64,000 nucleotides of DNA from Azospirillum thermophilum (GCF_003130795.1 NZ_CP029352.1:237001-301000); one strand, 5' to 3'; positions 24,915-33,938 are shown, counted from the stretch's first letter. Notes: a model not told the origin generated them from the letters alone. A program made the numbers and translations.

Positions 24915-26641
24915 GAACGCTGATCTTCCTGGCCGGGCTGCTGAAGGGCAACCGGCGCCGGGCAGCGGCCGGGCTGGCGCTGGCCGTGGTCTCCATGCTC
25001 GCCAACATCGCGCTGATGGCGGTGTCCGGCTGGTTCCTCACCGGCATGGCGCTCGCCGGCGCCGCGGGCGCCGCCTACAACGTCTTCCTGCCCTCCTCGC
25101 TGATCCGCGGCTGCGCCATCCTGCGCACCGGCGGGCGCTATCTGGAGCGGCTGGCGACGCATGAGGCCACCTTCCGGCTGATCGGGGCGCTGCGGGCGCG
25201 CGTCTTCCTGGCGCTGGCGCCGCGGCTGCCCTTCGGCCTGCCCGGCCTGCACAGCGGCGACCTCGCCGCGCGGCTGGGCGGCGATCTCGACAGCCTGCAG
25301 CGGGCCTATCTGCAGGTGCTGGTCCCGTCGGCCGCCGCCCTGCTGGTGGGGGCGGCGGTGGTCGCCTATGGCTGGAGCCTCGCCCCCGCCATCGCCGCGG
25401 TGATCGCCGGGGGGCTGCTGCTCGGCGGGGTCGGGCTGCCGGCCCTGCTGGCGCTGGCGGGACGCCGGCCGGGCCGCGAGGCGGTGGCGGCGGCGAGCGC
25501 CCTGCGCGTGTGGGCGGTCGACATGGCGGAGGGGCGGGAGGAACTGGCGGCCTTCGCCGCCACCGACCGCCACGGCGCCCGGATGGACGGGCTGCAGTCC
25601 CGGCTGGAGGCGGCGCAACGGCGGGCGACGCGGCAGGATGCCCTTGGCGTGGCGGGCGCGCAGGCGCTCGGCTCGCTCCTGCTGTGGGCAGTGCTGCTGG
25701 TCGGCGCTCCGCAGGTCGTCGTCGGCGCGCTGGCCGCCCCGGATCTGGCGCTGCTGGCCTTCCTGGGGCTGGCGAGCGTCGAGGCGGTGGGACCGCTGGC
25801 CAGCGCCTTCCAGGCCTGGGGCGCACTGGCTGCGGCGAGCGAGCGCGTCCGGCCGCTGCTCGACGGTGACGCGTCCGGCCCGGCCGCGGCGGAGGTGCCG
25901 GCCGCCGTGGATCGGCGCGCCGCGCCGCATGTCCGGCTGGAGGCGGTGCGGCTGCGCTACCCGGGGGCGGCGGCCCTGGCGCTCGACGGGCTGACGCTGG
26001 ATCTGCCGCCCGGCAGCCGCGTCGCGCTCGTCGGGCCGAGCGGGTCGGGCAAGAGCACGGTGGTCGCCCTGCTTGCCGGCTTCCTGCGACCGGAGAGCGG
26101 CGCGCTGGAGCTGGACGGCCGGCCGGTCCGGGACGGCGCCGCCGCTGCGTGGCTGGCGGTGGCGCCGCAGACGCCGCATCTGCTGGCGGGGTCGGTGAGG
26201 CGCAATCTGGCGGTGGCTGCCCCCGACGCGGACGAGGCTGCGATGGTGGAGGCCTGCGGCAAGGCCGGGCTCGGCGGGTGGCTCGCCGGGCTGCCGGACG
26301 GGTTGGAGACGATGATCGGGGCCGGCGGCCGGCCGATGTCGGGCGGCGAGGCCCGCCGGCTGGCAGTGGCGCGGGCCCTGCTGGGCGATGGCCCGCTGCT
26401 GGTGCTCGACGAGCCGGGGGAAGGGCTGGATCCGGCGACGGAGCAGGCGATGCTCGGCCGTCTGCTGACGGAGGAGACCGGCCGCACGATCCTGCTGATC
26501 ACCCACCGGCCGACCGGGCTGGAACTGATGGACCATGTGGCGGTGCTGGACCGCGGGCGCGTGCTGGAGCAGGGCGACCCCCGCACGCTCGCGGGACGCG
26601 ACGGTCCCTTCCGCCGCTTCCTGGAGCGCAGCTTCGTCTAA
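24911..26641 (+). CDS. cydC: thiol reductant ABC exporter subunit CydC
   Basis: A 576-residue partner of CydD. The N-terminus 'LALAVVSMLANIALMAVSGWFLTGMALAG' is diagnostic of CydC, followed by 'RGCAILRTGGRYLERLATHEATFRLIGALRARVF'. The ATPase has 'GPSGSGKST', 'VAPQTPHLLAGSVRRNLAVA', 'MSGGEARRLAVARALLGDGPLLVLDEPGEGLD'. It completes the cyd block, which here unites structural and assembly genes in one direction. Two REP-like palindromes follow directly, then the convergent FNR-type gene. Confidence 0.96.
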   Translation: MRTLIFLAGLLKGNRRRAAAGLALAVVSMLANIALMAVSGWFLTGMALAGAAGAAYNVFLPSSLIRGCAILRTGGRYLERLATHEATFRLIGALRARVFLALAPRLPFGLPGLHSGDLAARLGGDLDSLQRAYLQVLVPSAAALLVGAAVVAYGWSLAPAIAAVIAGGLLLGGVGLPALLALAGRRPGREAVAAASALRVWAVDMAEGREELAAFAATDRHGARMDGLQSRLEAAQRRATRQDALGVAGAQALGSLLLWAVLLVGAPQVVVGALAAPDLALLAFLGLASVEAVGPLASAFQAWGALAAASERVRPLLDGDASGPAAAEVPAAVDRRAAPHVRLEAVRLRYPGAAALALDGLTLDLPPGSRVALVGPSGSGKSTVVALLAGFLRPESGALELDGRPVRDGAAAAWLAVAPQTPHLLAGSVRRNLAVAAPDADEAAMVEACGKAGLGGWLAGLPDGLETMIGAGGRPMSGGEARRLAVARALLGDGPLLVLDEPGEGLDPATEQAMLGRLLTEETGRTILLITHRPTGLELMDHVAVLDRGRVLEQGDPRTLAGRDGPFRRFLERSFV

Positions 26642-26642
26642 G

Positions 26643-26757
26643 CAGGTTTTCCGAACTCCGCCCACACATGGGCGGGCTCGGAAAACCTGCGAATCTCTGG
26701 GTTTTGCAGGTTTCTCCAGGCCGGGCCATGTGTGGTCCGATCTGGAGAAACCTGCCT
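26643..26757. repeat. pair of inverted REP-like palindromes (possible bidirectional terminator)
   Basis: Two long hairpins lie head to head between convergent cydC and the FNR-type gene. The first has arms GCAGGTTTTCCGA / TCGGAAAACCTGC (13 pairs) around CCCACACATGGGC; the second has GCAGGTTTCTCCAG / CTGGAGAAACCTGC (14 pairs) around GCCATGTGTGGTC. Read on opposite strands the two units align along their whole length, sharing outer arms and the CACACATGG centre, so they are inverted copies of one element. This is the layout of REP/BIME units. Confidence 0.8.
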
Positions 26758-26760
26758 AGC

Positions 26761-27468
26761 CTATTCGGCCAGGGCGGCTTTGCGCAGGGCCGGCAGGTTG
26801 CAGAGCACCAGGTTGGGTCCCTTCTCGGCGACCAGCCCGCTCCGCTTGAACTCCGCTACGGTACGGCTGGCCGTTTCCATGGTGATGCCGAGCATGGCGC
26901 CGAGATCCTCGCGGCTGAAGACGCGCACCGGGCGGTCCGGGTGATCGGCGCAGAGCTGGAGCAGAAGACGGGCGAGCCGCTGGCGCGCGCTGCCGGTGGA
27001 CAGCTCCGTCAACCATTCATCGGCCTGACGCACCGACTGGTGCCAGCGCTGCATGAGCTGCCGGTGCAGTCGTGGCGTGGCGTGGTTCAGCCGCTCCACC
27101 ACCTCACGCGGAATCCGGCATGCCGCAACCTCCTGCAGGATGATCGCGGCGTGCTCGTAGGCGCTGCCGACCAGCACCTCCAGGCCGGCGACCGCGCCGG
27201 GGCGCAGCAGGCGGACGATGCGCTGGGTCCCGTCCGGCAGATATTGCACCAGCTTGACGAGGCCGCTGCGGATGGTGAAGACGGCGCGCCCCTCGTCGCC
27301 GGCCTCGTACAGGCTGCTGCCCGGCTGGAACTGCAGTTCGTCGATGGGAAGATGCACCAGCTTGAAATCGGGCTCGGTCAGATCCGCGAACAGCACCAGA
27401 TCGCGAATTCCGCATTTGCGGCATTCGGCGATGCCCTTCCAGGCGGCCTCGATTTGACTGTTACGCAC
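26761..27468 (-). CDS. Crp/Fnr-family transcriptional regulator (FNR type)
   Basis: A 235-residue regulator: N-terminal cysteine segment, cyclic-nucleotide-binding-like beta-roll (about 35-150), dimer helix, C-terminal winged helix. The recognition helix reads 'LGITMETASRTVAEF', keeping E-xx-SR, which in FNR reads TTGAT half sites. The N-terminus has C16-x2-C19 ('AECRKCGIRDLV'), but the position matching the third FNR cysteine is V25. Other cysteines are in 'VAACRIP' and 'LVLCNLP'. Iron-sulfur sensing may therefore be altered or use another ligand. It lies opposite and just after the cytochrome bd genes, likely targets. Confidence 0.92.
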   Translation of the reverse strand: MRNSQIEAAWKGIAECRKCGIRDLVLFADLTEPDFKLVHLPIDELQFQPGSSLYEAGDEGRAVFTIRSGLVKLVQYLPDGTQRIVRLLRPGAVAGLEVLVGSAYEHAAIILQEVAACRIPREVVERLNHATPRLHRQLMQRWHQSVRQADEWLTELSTGSARQRLARLLLQLCADHPDRPVRVFSREDLGAMLGITMETASRTVAEFKRSGLVAEKGPNLVLCNLPALRKAALAE

Positions 27469-27665
27469 GGCGCTGCGTCCAGGGCGCAGAGAAGGCAGGC
27501 GGGATCATGGCGCAAAATGGGACACCGTCCGGCATTTGGCAAGCACGGCAACGGGTGTCCCGTCTCGCGCATCCGCCGGCCGGCCTTTCCGGTTCGCGGA
27601 GGGCAGCCGGGCCGCGCCGGGGGACAGGGAAGCCAGGCGGCCCTTGCCGATGCCGGCGGCCCGCC

Positions 27666-28181
27666 TCAGGCGCGGTCGGCGCGGGACAGGGCGTCGAGGA
27701 AATGCCCCATCGCCAGCTTCATGTCGTTGAACACGGTGCCCTGCGAAACGCCGAGATGGGCCGCGATCTGGGGATAGGACATGCCCTCCACCCGGTTCAG
27801 CACCCAGACCCGGCGGGCGCGGTCCGGCAGCGTGTCCATGGCGCCCATGAACTGCGTCAGCCGTTCGCGGTGGAGCAGCCGGTCCTCCACCGAGGGGGAG
27901 GTGCAGGCGATCTCCAGCGGATCGACGGAGTCCGATGCCGGCGCCTCGAACCGTTCCTGGGTCCGGCGGCGGCGGATATGATCGAGGGCCAGGTTCTGGA
28001 CGGTGCGGTGGAGGAAGGCCGCGATGTTGTCGATCGGTCCCCGCTGCGCCGCGCTGCAAGCCCGGAGGTAGCTTTCCTGGATCACGTCCTCCGCGGTCGG
28101 CACGTCGCGGACGATCCGCAGGGCCCGCCCCAGCAGCGATTGACGGTGATCCAGATAGATGGCGGTCAGACTTGCGGGCAT
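27666..28181 (-). CDS. ECF sigma factor, FecI type
   Basis: A 171-residue extracytoplasmic-function sigma factor. Region 2 is 'LTAIYLDHRQSLLGRALRIVRDVPTAEDVIQESYLRACSA' with 'FLHRTVQNLALDHIRRRR'; region 4 is 'LPDRARRVWVLNRVEGMSYPQIAAHLGVSQGTVFNDMKLAM'. I choose ATG 28181 because the open frame beyond it (to 28241) would run through the Fur box. It should direct transcription of the STN-TonB receptor when released by the FecR protein encoded divergently. The Fur box 45 bases upstream implies repression in iron sufficiency. Confidence 0.93.
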   Translation of the reverse strand: MPASLTAIYLDHRQSLLGRALRIVRDVPTAEDVIQESYLRACSAAQRGPIDNIAAFLHRTVQNLALDHIRRRRTQERFEAPASDSVDPLEIACTSPSVEDRLLHRERLTQFMGAMDTLPDRARRVWVLNRVEGMSYPQIAAHLGVSQGTVFNDMKLAMGHFLDALSRADRA

Positions 28182-28225
28182 GGTCGGCCTATCCGTCGCG
28201 CTGTGCGCTTCCTCGTTCACGAAAC

Positions 28226-28240
28226 TGATAATCATTCTCA
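28226..28240. promoter_or_regulatory. Fur box upstream of the ECF sigma gene
   Basis: On the minus strand the bases TGAGAATGATTATCA match the 7-1-7 Fur consensus TGATAATNATTATCA with one difference. The site stands between the divergent ECF sigma and fecR genes, so it could control both directions by iron. Confidence 0.85.
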
Positions 28241-28346
28241 TTTTGTGATGTCAAGCCGGCCGCGGGCAGGTCCGGCACGATTGTGGTGGTCCCGGTCTCG
28301 AACGTCTAAGTTACGGGACCAGGACGACGGACGGCAGGCGACGCGG

Positions 28347-29329
28347 GTGACGCAGGACAAGGCAGACGCAAAGAGGCCCGAGGAAGGCTACCGGCATGCG
28401 GACCCGGTGACCGATGCGGCGCTCGACTGGTTCGTCCGGCTGCTCGACTCTCCGGCCGACCCGGCGACGCTGGCCGCCTACCGCTCCTGGCGGCAGAGCG
28501 ATCCCCGTCACGCCGAGGCGTTCGACCGGCTGACGGAGGTCGGCGCCCTGCCGGAGCTGCGCAGTGCGACCCTGGCACACTATCCGGCGACCCCGCTGCC
28601 GGCCCGGCCGCGGCGGCGGGCCTGGCTGGGCGCGATGGCTGCGGCCCTGCTGCTGGCCGTGGTCGGCACCCACCTCTATCCCGACCTGCGGGTCCGCTGG
28701 AGCGCCGACCACCGCACCGGCACCGGCGAGCGGCGGGACGTGGTGCTGCCCGACGGTTCCCGCCTGATCCTTGACAGCGACAGCGCCGTGGCACTGGCGT
28801 TCACCGGGACGGAGCGCCGGGTGGCGCTGATGCGCGGCCGTGCCTATTTCGACGTCGTCCGCGATCCCGCCCGCCCGTTCCGCGTCGCCGCCGGATTCAG
28901 TACGGTCGAGGTGACGGGGACCGCCTTCACCGTCCAGTCGGACCGGCGCGAGGATACGGTCTTCCTGGAGCACGGTCGGGTGACGGTCAGCCGGCTGGAC
29001 GATCCGGGACAGCCGGTGACGCTGGCTCCCGGCGACCGGCTGACCGCCACCGCGCTCGGCCTGACGATGCAGCACCATGCCGACCGGCCGCGGCGCTGTC
29101 GTGGCGGGACGGCCGCTATGCCTTCCACAACGAGCGGTTCGCAACGGTGGTCGAGACGTTGCGGCGCTATCATCCCGCGCCGATCCTGCTGCTGGACGAC
29201 CACGTCGCGTCGCAGCCCGTCAGCGGGAACTACCGGCTGGACGACCCGGCCGGAGCGCTGGCCGCGCTGGCCGGCATGATCGGCGCGCGGATGACGGTCT
29301 TGCCGGCCGGCATCATCGTGCTGCGCTGA
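28347..29329 (+). CDS. FecR-family anti-sigma/sensor protein (frameshifted)
   Basis: An inner-membrane regulator that passes the signal from the TonB receptor to the ECF sigma factor. Visible parts: cytoplasmic DUF4880 domain ('TDAALDWFVRLLDSPADPATLAAYRSWRQSDPRHAEAFDRL'), one membrane helix ('LGAMAAALLLAVVGTHLY') and the periplasmic FecR domain ('GERRDVVLPDGSRLILDSDSAVALAF', 'GRAYFDVVRDPARPFRVAAGFSTVEVTGTAFTV'). A frame break at about 29086-29089 ends the match; adding one base at GG/CC restores 'AALSWRDGRYAFHNERFATVVETLRRYHPAPILL...' to a stop at 29329, 327 residues. The GTG start is at 28347. Confidence 0.87.
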
Positions 29330-29481
29330 CCCGTCCGGCGCCCGGCCGCCTGATTCTGAGAAGCAGTCGCAACTTTTTTTGTGAGGTGCCGCAACCCCGG
29401 ACGTCTGGCGAACAGGGGGAGGCGGGCTCGACGGCCTGCAATTGAAATCCCCACCCCAGCCTATGACGGGAGTCGCAGGGA

Positions 29482-31782
29482 ATGGTCCGCCGTACGGCAT
29501 CCATAATCGAAGAGTCAAACTTCAACCGGTCCCGGATCGCCGGGTATTTGTTTGCTGCATTGATGGCCTCCACCGCGCTTGGCGTCGCGCTGACGGCGAC
29601 GCCCGCGGCAGCCCAACAGGGTGCGCCGGCCGACGGCCCGGCGGCCTTCTCTCTGCCTGCGCAGCCTCTGCGCAGCGCGATCGACGCCTTCAGCCGGCAG
29701 ACCGGCTGGCAGGTCGGCTATCCCGGCACGCTGACCGACGGGCGGACCTCCCGCCCGGTCAGCGGCACCATGCCGCCGGCCGAGGCGCTGAGCGCCCTGC
29801 TGGCCGGCACCGGGGTCACCTATCGCCTGACCGGTCCGGCCAGCGTCACGCTGGCTCCGGCCCCCGCCGCATCGGGTGACGCGGTGGTGCTGGGCCCGGT
29901 CTCGGTGTCGGCATCCGCGTCCTCCCCGGCGCCGACCGGCCCGGCGCAGATCGTCGTCACCAAGGAGGAACTGGAGCGCAAGAACCCCCAGGACATCCGC
30001 GACGTCTTCGCCGGCGAGCCGGGGGTACGCGTCGGCAGCTCCGTCCCGATGTCGCAGAAGGTCTACGTCAACGGCGTGGAGGAGACCAACCTGTCCGTCA
30101 GCATCGACGGCAGCCGGCAGAACAACAAGGTCTTCCACCACAACGGCACCACCCTGATCGACCCCGCCTTCCTGAAGTCGGCGCGCGTCGATGCCGGCGT
30201 GGCTCCGGCCGATGCCGGGCCGGGGGCGCTGGCCGGCTCCATCGTCTATGAGACCAAGGACGCCCGCGACTTCCTGGCCGGCGACGGCGTCGGGGCCTTC
30301 GTCAAGTCCAGCTTCGGCACCAACGGATCGGTGTTCACCAACAGCGTGGCCGGTTACGGCCGCCACCAGGGGCTGGAGGGGCTCGGCTATTTCACCTACG
30401 GCAAGGGCGGCCGCTTCAAGGACGGCGATGGCCACAAGGTCGAGGGCAGCGCGACCGACCTGAAGAGCGGTCTCGGCAAGCTCGCCTACGAGACCGACGC
30501 CGGCCACCGCCTCCAGCTCAGCTACGAGCGGGTCTATGACGACGCGCCGCGTCCCTTCCGCGCCAACACCGGCTTCATCGCCGGCCGGCCGGCCTGGGAA
30601 CCGCGGGTGCGCGACTACACGCTGGACCGCCAGAACCTCGTCTTCACCTACACCGACAGCCAGCCGACCGACCTGTGGAACCCCAAGGTCGTCGTCGCCT
30701 ACGGCCGCACCGACATCGAGACGCCGATCTTCACCCGGCCGGTGGGAAGCAGCACGGTTCCCGGCCGCTATCCCGGCAAGGGCGCGACCAGCTCCTTCAA
30801 CGGCAAGCTGGAGAACGCCTTCGGCGTCGGCCTCGGCACCGTCACCGCCGGCACAGACTTCTACGTCGACCGCGCCAATTACGAAGACCGGACGATGACG
30901 GCGGTGGAGAAGGCCCGCAACGTCGGCGTCTACGGCCAGGCGCGTCTGACCCCGGTCGAGCGGGTGCGGCTGTCCTTCGGCCTGCGCGCCGACCAGCAGT
31001 GGTTCGAAGGCACCACCGGCGAGACGTGGAGCAACAGCGGCGTCAGCCACAACATCTCCGGCGAAGTGGACGTGTGGCCGGAGTACCTGACGGCCAAGGC
31101 CGGCTATTCGCGGAGCTGGGGCGGCGTGCAGCTTGCCGAGAACTTCGTGATGAACCCGGCCTGGCGCTATGGCGCCGGCCCGCAGCCGGTGACCGCCGAC
31201 AACGTGACCGCCGGGCTGGCCGCCCGCTACCAGGGCTTCACCGCCGAGGGGCGCGTCTTCCGCACCGTGCTGGACGATGCCCGGACCCCGCGCTTCGCCG
31301 CCGGCAGCGGCACCCTGACCCGCGACGTCAAGTCGAAGGGCTACGAGGTGGCCATCGGCTATGCCTGGGACACCGGCCACGTCCGCGCCAAGTACGCCGA
31401 CATCGACGTCACCATCGACGGACTGCCCGCCGACTCCGACACCGGCACCTACCTCGCCACCCCGATGGGCCGCGTCTACACGATCGGCGGTGCCCACACC
31501 ATTCCCAAGTGGGAGCTGACCTTCGGCGCCGACGTGGAGATCGTGCTGGACTACGACAAGGTGCAGGCCGGCCAGAAGCCGCTGAAGGGCTATGAGACGG
31601 TCAACCTGTTCGTCGAGCACCGGATCCCGCAGTACTCCAACCTGACGCTGCGCGCCGACGTCCGCAACCTGTTCGACGAGACCTATGCCGACCGCGCCAC
31701 CTACGGGCAGGAGTTCGGCACCGTCACCCCGCTCTACCAGCCGGGTCGGACCTTCCTGCTGACCGCCTCGGCGAAGTTCTGA
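29482..31782 (+). CDS. TonB-dependent siderophore receptor with STN signalling domain
   Basis: A 766-residue outer-membrane receptor. A signal peptide ending about 'ATPAAAQQ' is followed by a secretin/TonB N-terminal (STN) domain ('AAFSLPAQPLRSAIDAFSRQTGWQVGYPGTL...GTGVTYRL'), which in FecA/FpvA-type transducers contacts the FecR partner. The plug ('KNPQDIRDVFAGEPGVRVG', 'YVNGVEETNLSVSIDGSRQ') and barrel follow, ending '...GRTFLLTASAKF'. Directly downstream are petrobactin-type biosynthesis genes, so the cognate ferri-siderophore is the likely ligand. It begins 152 bases after fecR, which leaves room for an ECF-type promoter. Confidence 0.94.
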   Translation: MVRRTASIIEESNFNRSRIAGYLFAALMASTALGVALTATPAAAQQGAPADGPAAFSLPAQPLRSAIDAFSRQTGWQVGYPGTLTDGRTSRPVSGTMPPAEALSALLAGTGVTYRLTGPASVTLAPAPAASGDAVVLGPVSVSASASSPAPTGPAQIVVTKEELERKNPQDIRDVFAGEPGVRVGSSVPMSQKVYVNGVEETNLSVSIDGSRQNNKVFHHNGTTLIDPAFLKSARVDAGVAPADAGPGALAGSIVYETKDARDFLAGDGVGAFVKSSFGTNGSVFTNSVAGYGRHQGLEGLGYFTYGKGGRFKDGDGHKVEGSATDLKSGLGKLAYETDAGHRLQLSYERVYDDAPRPFRANTGFIAGRPAWEPRVRDYTLDRQNLVFTYTDSQPTDLWNPKVVVAYGRTDIETPIFTRPVGSSTVPGRYPGKGATSSFNGKLENAFGVGLGTVTAGTDFYVDRANYEDRTMTAVEKARNVGVYGQARLTPVERVRLSFGLRADQQWFEGTTGETWSNSGVSHNISGEVDVWPEYLTAKAGYSRSWGGVQLAENFVMNPAWRYGAGPQPVTADNVTAGLAARYQGFTAEGRVFRTVLDDARTPRFAAGSGTLTRDVKSKGYEVAIGYAWDTGHVRAKYADIDVTIDGLPADSDTGTYLATPMGRVYTIGGAHTIPKWELTFGADVEIVLDYDKVQAGQKPLKGYETVNLFVEHRIPQYSNLTLRADVRNLFDETYADRATYGQEFGTVTPLYQPGRTFLLTASAKF

Positions 31783-31812
31783 CCTCCGCACCACAACCGG
31801 GAGCCTCCCCGC

Positions 31813-32097
31813 ATGCTGCATTCGACCGCCCATTTCGAGACGGAGCACGGCAAGCGCTACGCCACCCAGCTCTGCCGCCACTTCGCCCACAAGATCGAGA
31901 CGGTGGAGACCGAGGAGGGCGGGGAGTGCCGCTTCTCCATCGGCACGGCCCGGCTGCGGGCGGCTCCCGACCGGCTGACCATCGAGGCCAGCGCCCCCAC
32001 CGCGGCGGAACTGGCCGAGCTCCAGTCGGTGGTGGAGAGCCACCTGCTGCGCTTCGCCTTCCGCGAGGGCGACAGGCGGCTCGATTGGGCGGCGTGA
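31813..32097 (+). CDS. DUF2218 family protein
   Basis: A 94-residue protein with the DUF2218 pattern: 'HSTAHFETEHGKRYATQLCRHFAHKIETVE', 'CRFSIGTARLRAAPDRLTIEASAPTAAELAELQSVVESHLLRFAFREG'. The family occurs near iron and siderophore genes in Proteobacteria and Actinobacteria; its function is unknown. It is 30 bases after the receptor gene and its TGA overlaps the GTG of the asbA-type gene (GTGA), so it is co-translated with siderophore synthesis. Confidence 0.9.
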   Translation: MLHSTAHFETEHGKRYATQLCRHFAHKIETVETEEGGECRFSIGTARLRAAPDRLTIEASAPTAAELAELQSVVESHLLRFAFREGDRRLDWAA

Positions 32098-33938
32098 CGC
32101 CGCCTCTCGCCCCCGCCTTGTCCGAAGCCCTTCAGGATCGGCAGATGATGCGCTCCACCCAACAGATCGCCGAGCATGCCACCTTCCAGAACTTCGCCAA
32201 CTGCTATTGGCGGGAGATCGACGCCGGCCGGGCCGCGCGGCACGGGACGGAGGCGGACGCCGGTATCGAGTGCATCGAATGGCTGCTGCCGTCGCAGCGG
32301 ACCGCGCTGAGGGTCGAGATCGTCTCGCGCTCGCTGTGCGGCCCCTGCGGCTTCGGGCGGATCTGGAGACGCGCCCTGCCGGATGCCTCCTGGCAGCAGA
32401 CCGAGCCCTTCACCGCGCTGTGCTGTCTGGCCGGCGAGAGCTATCGCCGGATGGAGGAGAAGGGTGGCGGGAAAGACCTGCGCGGCAGCGAACTGGAGCT
32501 GCTGCTGCGCGTCCTGCAAAGCTACCAGTCGGTCCAGCGCTATCTCGACGCCGCCGTGCCGGCGGACGGCGACGAGGACGATTTCATCGCCGCCGAACAG
32601 TCGCTGGTCTTCGGCCACTGGCTGCACCCGACGCCGAAGAGCCTTCAGGGCATGACCCCCTGGCAGCAGCCGGTCTACGCGCCGGAACTCGGCGGGCGGT
32701 TCCGCCTGCACTGGTTCGCCGCCCCGGCGGCACGGGTCGGCCATCGGTCCGCCTTCCACCAGTCGGCCCCGGAGATGATCGCGGCGATCCTGGGCGACGG
32801 GCCGGCCGGCCTCGCCCCGAAGGCCGACGAGCTTCTGATTCCGATGCATCCGCTCCAGGCGGAGGCGCTGGCGCTCGACCCGGCGGTGCAGGCGATGATG
32901 GCGCGCGGCGCGCTGCGGGCGCTGGGCGCCGCCGGGCCGGAGTTCACCGCCACCTCCTCGGTGCGGACGGTCTACAGCCCGGACAGCCCGTGGATGCTGA
33001 AATTCTCGCTGCCGGTGCGCATCACCAACTCGGTCCGCGTCAACAGGCGGCACGAGCTCGACGCCGGCGTCATCATGGCGAGACTGATCGCCGCCATCGG
33101 CCCGGCGCCGGGGCAGCGCCTCGGCTTCGTGCTCGATCCCGCCTACATCACGCTCGACACCGGGAGCGGCGGCGAGAGCGGGTTCGAGGTGATCATCCGC
33201 GAGAATCCCTTCTCCGCAGGCCGCCAGCGCGGCGTCGCCACCGTCGCGGCACTGGCCGCCGAACCGCTGCCCGGCCGCCCATCCCGGCTGGAGCGGGTCG
33301 TGCGCCGCGCCGCGGCGGAGCGCGGCGGCAGCGTGACCGGGGCGGCGCGGGCGTGGTTCGAGGCCTATCTGGACTGCGCGCTGGATCCGGTGCTGCGCCT
33401 CTACGACACGCACGGCATCGCGCTGGAGGCGCACCAGCAGAACGGGCTGCTCGATCTCCGCGGCGGCATGCCCGTCCGTTTCCTCTACCGCGACAACCAG
33501 GGCTTCTACCTGTCCAACACCTATCGGGACGCGCTGCGCCGGCTGATCCCGGAGGCGGACAACATCCGTTCCCTCTATTACGACGAAGAGGAGATCAATC
33601 GCCGCTTCTCCTACTACGTCATCGTCAACCAGATCTTCTCGGTCATCGCTCGCATGGGCAAGGACCGGCTGGCGGCGGAGGAGGACCTGCTGCGCATGCT
33701 GCGCGCCCGGCTGGAGCGGCTGGCCCTGTCGCTCACGCGCGCGGGGCGCCGCTTCGCGGGGGAGGTGCTGGACAGCCCGACCATCGGCGCCAAGCAGAAT
33801 CTGACCGCCGGGCTGCTGGACATCGACGAGCTTCGGACCGCCGACGAGGCCGGCCTCTACGCCCGTTGGCCCAATCCCCTCTGCCGGACCGGCGGCGTCG
33901 CGGGGAGCGAGGGAGGACGCCGTGCCCTTTCCGCGTGA
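32094..33938 (+). CDS. asbA: NIS siderophore synthetase, AsbA-like (IucA/IucC family)
   Basis: A 614-residue NRPS-independent siderophore synthetase, which uses ATP to condense a carboxylate (citrate in petrobactin) with an amine (spermidine). The N-terminus 'STQQIAEHATFQNFANCYWRE' resembles AsbA. Conserved blocks: 'LLIPMHPLQAEAL', 'TATSSVRTVYSPDSPWMLKFSLPVRITNSVRVNRRHEL', 'GIALEAHQQNGLLDLRGGMPVRFLYRDNQGFYLS'. The GTG start overlaps the DUF2218 stop; ATG at codon 18 (MMRST) is an alternative. It overlaps the next gene by 17 bases. Confidence 0.93.
   Translation: MTPPLAPALSEALQDRQMMRSTQQIAEHATFQNFANCYWREIDAGRAARHGTEADAGIECIEWLLPSQRTALRVEIVSRSLCGPCGFGRIWRRALPDASWQQTEPFTALCCLAGESYRRMEEKGGGKDLRGSELELLLRVLQSYQSVQRYLDAAVPADGDEDDFIAAEQSLVFGHWLHPTPKSLQGMTPWQQPVYAPELGGRFRLHWFAAPAARVGHRSAFHQSAPEMIAAILGDGPAGLAPKADELLIPMHPLQAEALALDPAVQAMMARGALRALGAAGPEFTATSSVRTVYSPDSPWMLKFSLPVRITNSVRVNRRHELDAGVIMARLIAAIGPAPGQRLGFVLDPAYITLDTGSGGESGFEVIIRENPFSAGRQRGVATVAALAAEPLPGRPSRLERVVRRAAAERGGSVTGAARAWFEAYLDCALDPVLRLYDTHGIALEAHQQNGLLDLRGGMPVRFLYRDNQGFYLSNTYRDALRRLIPEADNIRSLYYDEEEINRRFSYYVIVNQIFSVIARMGKDRLAAEEDLLRMLRARLERLALSLTRAGRRFAGEVLDSPTIGAKQNLTAGLLDIDELRTADEAGLYARWPNPLCRTGGVAGSEGGRRALSA

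Noticed and set aside
29440..29481. An exact ECF-sigma promoter for the TonB receptor
   Set aside because: A GAAAT element is present at a sensible distance, but the -10 half is too variable to define by eye in this GC-rich DNA.
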